Assembly (NCBI GenBank): GCA_946479015.1
Contig: CAMLEQ010000100.1
Coordinates: forward strand, 1 to 10,873
Source: an uncultured Gemmatimonadota bacterium
GTDB taxonomy: Bacteria; Gemmatimonadota; Gemmatimonadetes; Gemmatimonadales; Gemmatimonadaceae
Direction of reading: 5' to 3'
Length of the DNA: 10,873 nt
The translations under genes and the position numbers were made by a program. Below are positions 6,326 to 10,873 of the stretch, piece by piece. Every line of letters starts with the position of its first letter. The first letter of the stretch is position 1. The notes below the pieces were generated by a model. It worked only from the letters and a program-made list of their open reading frames with translations, made no database searches and was not told where the DNA came from.

Positions 6326-7441
6326 ATGTCAGGACAACGCTTCGGGGTCGGTATCGTCGGGTTGCAGCCGGGGAGGAGCTGGGCCGCGCGAGCTCACGTT
6401 CCCGCGCTGCGTGCGCTCTCGGACACCTTCCAGATCGCCGGTGTCGCCAACACGAGCAGGGCCAGCGCCGAACGGGCCGCGGCCGCGACGGGGATATCGA
6501 GAGCCTTCACCGACGTCGCCGAGCTGGTCGCGGCGCCGGAGGTCGACATCGTCACCGTCGCGGTGAAGGTGCCTCATCACCTGGAGATCGTGAAGGCGGC
6601 AATCGAAGCGGGCAAACACGTCTATTGCGAGTGGCCGCTCGGCAACGGGCTGGCGGAGACCGAGGAATTGGCCGCGCTCGCGCGGGCGAGAGGAGTCCTG
6701 GGTGTGGTCGGAATCCAGGCACGTGTCGCTCCGGAGATCGAGTACTCGAGACAGCTGATCGCGGACGGCTTCGTCGGCGACGTGCTGTCGACCACGCTGG
6801 TGGCGCGCGGCGGCGCCTTGCAGGGTGGCGGCGCCATCCCCGACAAGAAGACCTGGGCCTATCTGCTGGACCGTTCCAATGGCGCCACCTTGTTGACGAT
6901 CCCGGTGGGGCATACGCTGGCGGCGCTCCGGGACGTGCTCGGCGAAGTGGCGGAGGTCTCCGCGGTCCTCGCCACCCGGCGGACCACGGCGCTCGTGGCC
7001 GATACCGGGGAGACGCTACCCGTGTCGGCGCCGGACCAGGTGCTGGTCAGCGGCGTCCTCGCCAACGGGGTCCCCCTTTCGCTGCATTTTCGCGGTGGCA
7101 CGTCGCGCGACGGCCACGGCCTGCTCTGGGAGATCAACGGCACCGAAGGCGACATCCGGATCTCGGGTCCCTCCGGCCAGACTCAGATGGTGCGGCTCAC
7201 CCTCGAGGGCGCGCGCGGTAGGGAGAAGACATTCCGGCCGCTGGAGGTCCCCGCCTCCTACCGTTCCGGCTGGCCCGAGGACGTGGAATCGGGAAACGTG
7301 GCCCGCGTCTACGCGAGGATGGCGCGGGATCTGCGCGAGGGTACCCGCACGGCGCCGAGCTTCGACGACGCGGTCGCCGTGCACCGCGTCATCGAAGCGA
7401 TCGAGAGAGCCGCCGAGCGCGGAGCTCGCACCGCGCCCTGA
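6326..7441 (+). CDS. Gfo/Idh/MocA-family protein lacking the usual catalytic lysine (Gal80-like)
   Basis: A 371-residue protein of the NAD(P)-dependent Gfo/Idh/MocA oxidoreductase superfamily, which acts mostly on sugars and inositols. The N-terminal Rossmann domain starts FGVGIVGL (6-13), continues through FQIAGVANTS (35-44), DIVTVAVKVPHH (74-85) and AGKHVYCEWPLG (95-106); the second, beta-sheet domain includes WEINGTEGDIRISGP around 7128-7172. In most family members the segment after AGKHV reads EKP, and that lysine serves in catalysis; here it is E102-W103-P104. From memory, the same EWPLG form occurs in a Gal80-like subgroup. The protein may therefore use another residue, or may bind nucleotide without catalysis. 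ATG 6326 is chosen because conserved sequence starts at once and AAGGAG lies 11 bases upstream, a rather long gap; the in-frame extension to 5987 is low-complexity. The gene stands alone, and codon choice seems slightly less GC-biased than its neighbours (by eye), so acquisition by transfer is possible. Confidence 0.85.
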   Translation: MSGQRFGVGIVGLQPGRSWAARAHVPALRALSDTFQIAGVANTSRASAERAAAATGISRAFTDVAELVAAPEVDIVTVAVKVPHHLEIVKAAIEAGKHVYCEWPLGNGLAETEELAALARARGVLGVVGIQARVAPEIEYSRQLIADGFVGDVLSTTLVARGGALQGGGAIPDKKTWAYLLDRSNGATLLTIPVGHTLAALRDVLGEVAEVSAVLATRRTTALVADTGETLPVSAPDQVLVSGVLANGVPLSLHFRGGTSRDGHGLLWEINGTEGDIRISGPSGQTQMVRLTLEGARGREKTFRPLEVPASYRSGWPEDVESGNVARVYARMARDLREGTRTAPSFDDAVAVHRVIEAIERAAERGARTAP

Positions 7442-7474
7442 GATTCCCTCGGTGCCTTCGTTCGTGCCGCGCGC

Positions 7475-8176
7475 TCAGCGCTCGGGTGTGGTGCCGTCGG
7501 CCGTCTCGACCTCGCCGCCGCTTCCACCCTCGAGGAGCGCGCGGCCGGCGCGCTGGTACACCGCACGCACGTAGCGCTCGCACCTGGCGCCGCGCGTGCA
7601 CCCGTTGTAGCGGCGCAGCGCGGCGGAGAGCGTCGAGGTCTCATCGAGCGCGATGCGCAGCACGCGCGTGCCGAAGCACACGTTCACATCGGGATCGGTG
7701 AGATCGCTGCCGCAGTCGTGGATGTCGTGCTTCCACCCCTTCCACACCTGCATCACGCCTACCGCGCTGCCGCGCGGCGACTTCGCATCGAGATCGAGGT
7801 CGGGATTCTCGACGCCGATGATCCCCACGACGAGCAGCGGATCGAGCCGCTGTTCGCGTGCGTGCCGCACGATGGATGGCGCCACGCGCTCGGCGCGCTC
7901 GCGCGGTGCGCCGTTGGCCACGAGCATGCGCGCGATGGCGACGACCTGGTCGCGCTCCCCATTGGCGTCCGCGTCGCGGGATGGCGTGTCGATGTGCCCC
8001 ACATCGACGGGAGCGGGCGGCGCGGGGCGCGCGGTCACGGGAGCGACGGCGGGTGCGCCCGAGCCGCGCCCGATGGATGGTGTGGCGCGTGGATGCGCGG
8101 TGGCACAGCCGACGGCGCCGAGCAGCGCGGCCGCGGGAAGAAGCGCCATCGCGCGAGCCATGTGCGGTCCCTTCAT
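7475..8176 (-). CDS. Small lytic transglycosylase (SLT-like domain), predicted lipoprotein
   Basis: A 233-residue protein predicted to cleave the peptidoglycan glycan strand in the periplasm. Residues 6-23 form a hydrophobic signal ending GAVGC, giving a possible lipidated C24 (the lipobox is weak, with alanine at -3; a plain signal peptide is the alternative). A proline/alanine linker spans about 25-65. The lysozyme-like domain runs from about 78 to 212: VVGIIGVENPDLDLDA with catalytic glutamate E123, then SPRGSAVGVMQVWKGW, matching the E...S.GA.G.MQ pattern of family 1 enzymes, and later LRRYNG. Two close cysteine pairs, C155/C167 and C193/C199, suggest disulfides and fit an exported protein. 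ATG 8176 has AGGAG five bases upstream; ATG 8161 is also possible and keeps the signal. The frame stays open to 9517, but the extra part is antisense to other genes. The stop is 33 bases from the convergent Gfo-type gene. Confidence 0.82.
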   Translation of the reverse strand: MKGPHMARAMALLPAAALLGAVGCATAHPRATPSIGRGSGAPAVAPVTARPAPPAPVDVGHIDTPSRDADANGERDQVVAIARMLVANGAPRERAERVAPSIVRHAREQRLDPLLVVGIIGVENPDLDLDAKSPRGSAVGVMQVWKGWKHDIHDCGSDLTDPDVNVCFGTRVLRIALDETSTLSAALRRYNGCTRGARCERYVRAVYQRAGRALLEGGSGGEVETADGTTPER

Positions 8177-8231
8177 CGGATCTCCTGGTTCGTCTCCTTC
8201 GACGACGACACCGCGGCGGGCGGCGTCACCA

Positions 8232-8249
8232 ACTGACCGGCCGATCAGT
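8232..8249. promoter_or_regulatory. Near-perfect 18-bp palindrome, candidate operator
   Basis: ACTGACCGGCCGATCAGT is self-complementary at all positions except one pair. With no loop it suits a dimeric DNA-binding protein better than an RNA hairpin. It lies 56 bases upstream of the lytic transglycosylase start and overlaps the DUF488 stop codon. TetR-family regulators often bind palindromes of this length and type, but no regulator gene is nearby. Chance is not excluded in GC-rich DNA. Confidence 0.35.
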
Positions 8250-8610
8250 GATGCCGCGCGAGTCGCGCGGCGAGCAACCGCTGAAGCGCCGCGGCGTTGC
8301 TGATCTCTCCGGCGCGCGACGCGTACAGCAGCGTCACGCGTCCGCGACGGGCGCGGCGCACCAGCTCGTCCAGCGCCTCGCGCGCCTCCGGGGCCTCCAG
8401 CTCGCGTGCGTACCGGCGCTGGAACTCCTCCCACTTCGCCGGATCGTGCGCGTACCACTTCCGCAGCGCGTCGCTGGGAGCGACGCGCTTCTCCCACGCA
8501 TCCAGGTGCGCGGCCTCCTTCTTCAGGCCGCGCGGCCAGAGCCGCTCCACGAGCACTCGCCACCCGTCGTCGGGCGCTGGCGCATCGTAGACGCGCTTCG
8601 TCACCACCAT
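8245..8610 (-). CDS. DUF488 (YeaO-like) family protein
   Basis: A 121-residue cytoplasmic protein of unknown function. The start VTKRVYDAPAPDDGWRVLV, then ERLWPRGLKKEAAHLDAWEK, APSDALRKWYAHDP and WEEFQRRYARELE are the characteristic consecutive blocks of the DUF488/YeaO family, and the length is normal. The C-terminal block reads VTLLYASRAGEISNAA; from memory most relatives carry a histidine-asparagine pair about here, which this one seems to lack. ATG 8610 is preceded by GGAGG with a four-base gap. The longer open frame to 8826 is antisense to the divergent synthase gene and not conserved. Sixty-eight bases separate it from the downstream transglycosylase, so co-transcription is possible but the palindrome between them suggests separate control. 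No biochemical role can be assigned. Confidence 0.88.
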   Translation of the reverse strand: MVVTKRVYDAPAPDDGWRVLVERLWPRGLKKEAAHLDAWEKRVAPSDALRKWYAHDPAKWEEFQRRYARELEAPEAREALDELVRRARRGRVTLLYASRAGEISNAAALQRLLAARLARHH

Positions 8611-8669
8611 GGGCCCTCCGGATCGGCCGCTGAGCTCCCCGCACGACGCGTGCCTGGCGCATCCTGCGG

Positions 8670-8698
8670 TTTCGCTCGGTGTGCGACAGAGATACACT
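8670..8698 (+). promoter_or_regulatory. Candidate promoter for the MprF-synthase-like gene
   Basis: TTTCGC (8670-8675) and TACACT (8693-8698) are 17 bases apart, in the divergent region between DUF488 and the synthase-like gene. Transcription would start near 8705, leaving a leader of about 20 bases that contains GGGAGG (8714-8719). The -35 element is weak. I see no equally good promoter for DUF488 on the other strand. Confidence 0.4.
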
Positions 8699-8725
8699 CC
8701 AGGCGCTCGCATCGGGAGGTGAGGC

Positions 8726-9823
8726 ATGCGTGGGGAGTCGGGGGCCGGTGACGAGGACGCCCTCGTGCGCGCGCGCGCGCTCGTGCTGCAATACGGGTGG
8801 AACGCCACGGCGTACCAGATCATCAACCCCGGGATCGCCCTCTGGTTCGCCGCACGCGGCGACGCGGTGGTGGGGTTCGTGCGGCGGCACGGCGTGCGCG
8901 TGGTCGCCGGCGCGCCCGTCTGTCATCGCGACCGCTTGGGGGAGGTGGCGGAGGAGTTCGAGCGCGATGCGCGGCGCGCGGGAGATCGCGTCTGCTACTT
9001 CGGCGCCGGCGAGCGGCTCCAGGAGGTGTACAGCGGCGATCCGGCGCACAGCCTGGTGGGACTCGGCGCGCAGCCGAGCTGGAATCCGCGCGCGTGGGCG
9101 GCGATCATCGCGCGGCGCGCGTCGCTGCGCGCGCAGCTCAATCGCGCGCGCAACAAGGGGGTGAGCATCGCGCGCTGGCCGGCGCGGCGCGCGCACCGCG
9201 ACCCGTCGCTGCGCCGCTGCCTCGACGAGTGGCTCGACACGCGCGGACTGCCGCCCCTCCACTTTCTCGTGGAGCCGGAGACGCTGGAGCGCCTCTTCGA
9301 CCGCGAGGTGTTCGTCGCCGAGCGCGCGGGGCGGCCGGTGGGATTCCTCGTGGCGTCGCCGATCCCCGCGCGCCGCGGATGGCTCATCGAGCAGATCGTG
9401 CGTGGGCGCGGCGCCCCGAACGGCACCGCGGAGCTGCTCATCGATGCGGCGATGCGCGCCGTGGCCGTGGAGGGCGCGGAGTACGTCACGCTCGGCCTCG
9501 CGCCGCTCTCGCGACATTCACGCTTCGGCGACGCGCGCAGTCCGGCGTGGCTGCGCCTCCTCCTCCGCTGGGTGCGCGCGCACGGGCGGCGATTCTACAA
9601 CTTCGAGGGGCTCGATGCGTTCAAGTCGAAGTTCGAGCCGCAGGCATGGGAGGAGATCGTGGCCATCTCCTACGGGCGGCGGTTCCCGCCGCGCGCGCTC
9701 TACGCCATCGCCGCCGCGTTCGGCGGACGCTCGCCGGTGACGCTCCTCGCGAAGGCGGTGTGGAAGGGGGCCCGCCAGGAGGCGCGGTGGATGCGCGCGA
9801 GGATCGAGCACGGCGGGCGCTGA
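8726..9823 (+). CDS. Soluble phosphatidylglycerol lysyltransferase-like protein (DUF2156, MprF synthase domain)
   Basis: A 365-residue protein resembling the C-terminal synthase half of MprF, built of two GNAT-like folds, which moves an amino acid from aminoacyl-tRNA to phosphatidylglycerol. Diagnostic segments are YQIINPGIALWFAARGDAVVGF near the N-terminus, RARNKGV at about 140-146, VGFLVASPI in the second fold, VTLGLAPLS (254-262) and FYNFEGLDAFKSKFEP (290-305), the last being the family's hallmark with K300 and K302. No transmembrane segments are visible, so the flippase half of MprF is absent and no flippase gene is adjacent. ATG 8726 has GGGAGG six bases upstream. Such stand-alone proteins may modify lipids or other acceptors at the cytoplasmic face; amino-acid donor and acceptor are unknown. 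Possible roles are envelope charge control or acid and antimicrobial-peptide resistance, by inference from MprF. The gene is divergent from DUF488 and convergent with the Rad52-like gene. Confidence 0.85.
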   Translation: MRGESGAGDEDALVRARALVLQYGWNATAYQIINPGIALWFAARGDAVVGFVRRHGVRVVAGAPVCHRDRLGEVAEEFERDARRAGDRVCYFGAGERLQEVYSGDPAHSLVGLGAQPSWNPRAWAAIIARRASLRAQLNRARNKGVSIARWPARRAHRDPSLRRCLDEWLDTRGLPPLHFLVEPETLERLFDREVFVAERAGRPVGFLVASPIPARRGWLIEQIVRGRGAPNGTAELLIDAAMRAVAVEGAEYVTLGLAPLSRHSRFGDARSPAWLRLLLRWVRAHGRRFYNFEGLDAFKSKFEPQAWEEIVAISYGRRFPPRALYAIAAAFGGRSPVTLLAKAVWKGARQEARWMRARIEHGGR

Positions 9824-9835
9824 CCGTGCGGGATG

Positions 9836-9879
9836 CGGGACGCGGTGCGCGGGACTCGCGGCTCGGGACGCGGTGCGCG
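9836..9879. repeat. 16-bp direct repeat in intergenic DNA
   Basis: CGGGACGCGGTGCGCG occurs exactly at 9836-9851 and 9864-9879, a 28-base period, just after the synthase-like gene. The spacer is also built of CGGGAC/CTCGGG-like pieces. It may be a degenerate tandem repeat or part of a dispersed intergenic repeat family; simple GC bias makes such similarities easier, though 16 identical bases is longer than expected by chance. Confidence 0.6.
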
Positions 9880-9898
9880 CAACGCGGGTGGAACGATG

Positions 9899-9942
9899 CG
9901 ACCACGGGGTGGAGCGCGGTCGCGCGCTCCACCCCGTGGTCG
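9899..9942. terminator. Perfect 20-bp hairpin between convergent genes, probable two-way terminator
   Basis: The arm 9899-9918 is the exact reverse complement of 9923-9942, with loop GTCG. It lies 75 bases after the synthase-like stop and 19 bases beyond the Rad52-like stop on the other strand. Neither flank has a long T tract (TTCACTGA on the plus side, ATCGTTCC on the minus side), so termination may depend on stem strength or Rho. Position and perfection make a shared terminator the best reading. Confidence 0.75.
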
Positions 9943-9961
9943 TTCACTGAGGCCGCCGAGA

Positions 9962-10813
9962 TCAGAAGGGGATCTCGTCGCTCCCGAGCGTCGCCGGCTC
10001 GGCCTCGGGCGCCGCGGGTGCGGCTGGCGCGTCGGCGTCACCCTTCGCGGCGCGGGTGCCCGGCTTCGGCGGCCAGATCACGCCGTCGCAGTTCCGGTCG
10101 CGGCACTTGAAGTCCGGCGCCTTCGGGTTGCGCTTCCCGAGCCGGTTGTCCCACATCCGGCCGCCGCACTTGGGGCAGGGGGGAACGTCGCTCGCGATCG
10201 GCGCCCGCTTGAACTTGAGCGCCGGCTGCTCCTCGCCCTGCGGCTCGCTCGCCGGCGCCGCCTCGCCCTCGTCCCCCGTCCCCGTGGGAGCCGCGGCGCT
10301 CGCGCCCGAGGCGCGCGCCTGGCGACGGTCGTGGGCGGCCTGCGGGTCCTCGAGCGGCTTGGCGTACTTGCCGTCGCCGTCCATCGCGACCCAGTTCACC
10401 CCCATGGCGTACAGCTCGTGCCCGATGCCGAAGCGCACGGCCACGCGCTTGAACGCATCCGTGGAGGCCTGCTTGTAGTCCTTCCCCGTCCCCACGTCCT
10501 CGCGCACGACGCCGAGGATCTGCAGCCGCGCCTTGAAGGCGCAGCGGTTCTGTCCGGGGAGGGACTCGTCATCGCCCTCGATGGGCGGCATGAGCTCCAG
10601 GGTGAGGTTCCACTCGCCCGGGACCACGCTGTCGAGGCGCTCGCGAACGGTGTTCGCGTCGATGTAGGAAACGAACCGCGCGAAGAATCGGCCGTCGCGC
10701 ATCACGGGGCGGCCATCCTGCCGCCAGGCGGTCACACCAGGGGGAAGCGGGGCAGCCAGCTTGGCCCACACATCCGTCGTCTGCTCGCGCTGAGCTTCGT
10801 GTCTCGCAATCAT
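9962..10813 (-). CDS. Rad52/Rad22-family single-strand annealing protein with zinc ribbon and SSB-like tail
   Basis: A 283-residue predicted DNA-repair or recombination protein. Residues about 14-145 match the Rad52 annealing core: RFFARFVSYIDANTVRERLD (42-61), GEWNLTLEL (66-74), CAFKARLQILGVVRED and KQASTDAFKRVAVRFGIGHELY (114-135), the last being the family's signature. Such proteins bind single-stranded DNA and anneal complementary strands. A low-complexity Ala/Pro/Glu linker (about 155-212) leads to a zinc ribbon with CPKC at 213-216 and cysteines at 237 and 242 in KCRDRNC, followed by an Ala/Pro tail ending S-D-E-I-P-F. That end matches the acidic C-terminal tip of bacterial SSB (DDDIPF in E. 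coli). ATG 10813 is the first start after an in-frame TAG at 10826-10828, so the gene is complete; its ribosome-binding site is weak. The family is shared with DdrA of Deinococcus and some phages, but no phage genes are seen here. Confidence 0.88.
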   Translation of the reverse strand: MIARHEAQREQTTDVWAKLAAPLPPGVTAWRQDGRPVMRDGRFFARFVSYIDANTVRERLDSVVPGEWNLTLELMPPIEGDDESLPGQNRCAFKARLQILGVVREDVGTGKDYKQASTDAFKRVAVRFGIGHELYAMGVNWVAMDGDGKYAKPLEDPQAAHDRRQARASGASAAAPTGTGDEGEAAPASEPQGEEQPALKFKRAPIASDVPPCPKCGGRMWDNRLGKRNPKAPDFKCRDRNCDGVIWPPKPGTRAAKGDADAPAAPAAPEAEPATLGSDEIPF

Positions 10814-10873
10814 GTCCAGTCCAACCTATCTCGTCAGAGTCACGTGCTTCTCGTGCCTTCGGACCGCGGCGAC
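10814..10873. other. Upstream region of the Rad52-like gene, cut by the window edge
   Basis: Sixty bases with an in-frame stop for the Rad52-like frame (10826-10828) and no clear promoter or ribosome-binding site on the minus strand. No gene is recognisable in what is shown. Confidence 0.4.

Noticed and set aside
8177..9517. Long N-terminal extension of the transglycosylase frame on the minus strand
   Set aside because: It runs antisense through the synthase-like gene and overlaps DUF488 in another frame; a lipoprotein signal starts at 8176.
5709..9823. Functional link between the nearby tRNA genes and the aminoacyl-tRNA-using synthase-like protein
   Set aside because: They are almost 3 kb apart, separated by unrelated genes on both strands, and MprF-type enzymes usually use Lys, Ala or Arg tRNAs rather than Gly or Leu.
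1..10873. CRISPR array, insertion sequence, prophage or defence island
   Set aside because: No regularly spaced repeats, transposase, integrase, capsid or nuclease-type genes were seen; the Rad52-like protein alone does not indicate a phage.

Overview
The window is very GC-rich (third codon positions almost always G or C) and bacterial. An outer-membrane FadL-type channel, two predicted lipoproteins and a periplasmic lytic transglycosylase point to a diderm. Two tRNA genes lack an encoded CCA end. The mix of a FadL-like porin next to a GNSI-type SGNH lipoprotein, an MprF-like soluble synthase and a Rad52-like protein suggests Gemmatimonadota or another high-GC environmental phylum; this is inference, since no rRNA or other phylogenetic marker is present. 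I see no transposase, integrase, CRISPR array or phage module, so this looks like ordinary chromosome.

Layout. (1) Positions 1-2662, plus strand: the 3' part of a probable two-domain carbohydrate-active protein (N-terminal beta domain, then an alpha/alpha-toroid-like domain), overlapping by four bases the start of a full galactokinase gene; a small sugar-use operon. (2) 2663-5620: a 241-base intergenic region with a candidate promoter and a leader hairpin, then a FadL/OmpP1-type outer-membrane protein and, 31 bases later, an SGNH/GDSL lipoprotein, closed by a 15-bp GC-rich terminator-like hairpin. (3) 5671-6017: a well-formed promoter directly in front of tRNA-Gly(GCC), a hairpin, tRNA-Leu(UAA), and another large hairpin. 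(4) 6018-7441: non-coding sequence, then a lone Gfo/Idh/MocA-family protein whose usual catalytic lysine is replaced by tryptophan. (5) 7475-8610, minus strand: a small lytic-transglycosylase lipoprotein and, upstream of it, a DUF488/YeaO-like protein. (6) 8726-9823, plus strand: a soluble protein like the synthase half of MprF, divergent from DUF488. (7) 9899-9942: a perfect 20-bp hairpin between convergent genes, probably a two-way terminator. (8) 9962-10813, minus strand: a Rad52/Rad22-family protein carrying a C-terminal four-cysteine zinc ribbon and ending in an SSB-like acidic-IPF tail.

How the genes may work together. The glycosidase-like protein and galactokinase could feed galactose from an oligosaccharide into the Leloir pathway. 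The FadL-like channel and SGNH lipoprotein look like one functional unit for handling lipids or esters at the outer membrane. The remaining genes appear to be single housekeeping or accessory functions. The most unusual item is the Rad52-like protein with its zinc ribbon and SSB-mimic tail. No obviously new multi-gene system is visible.
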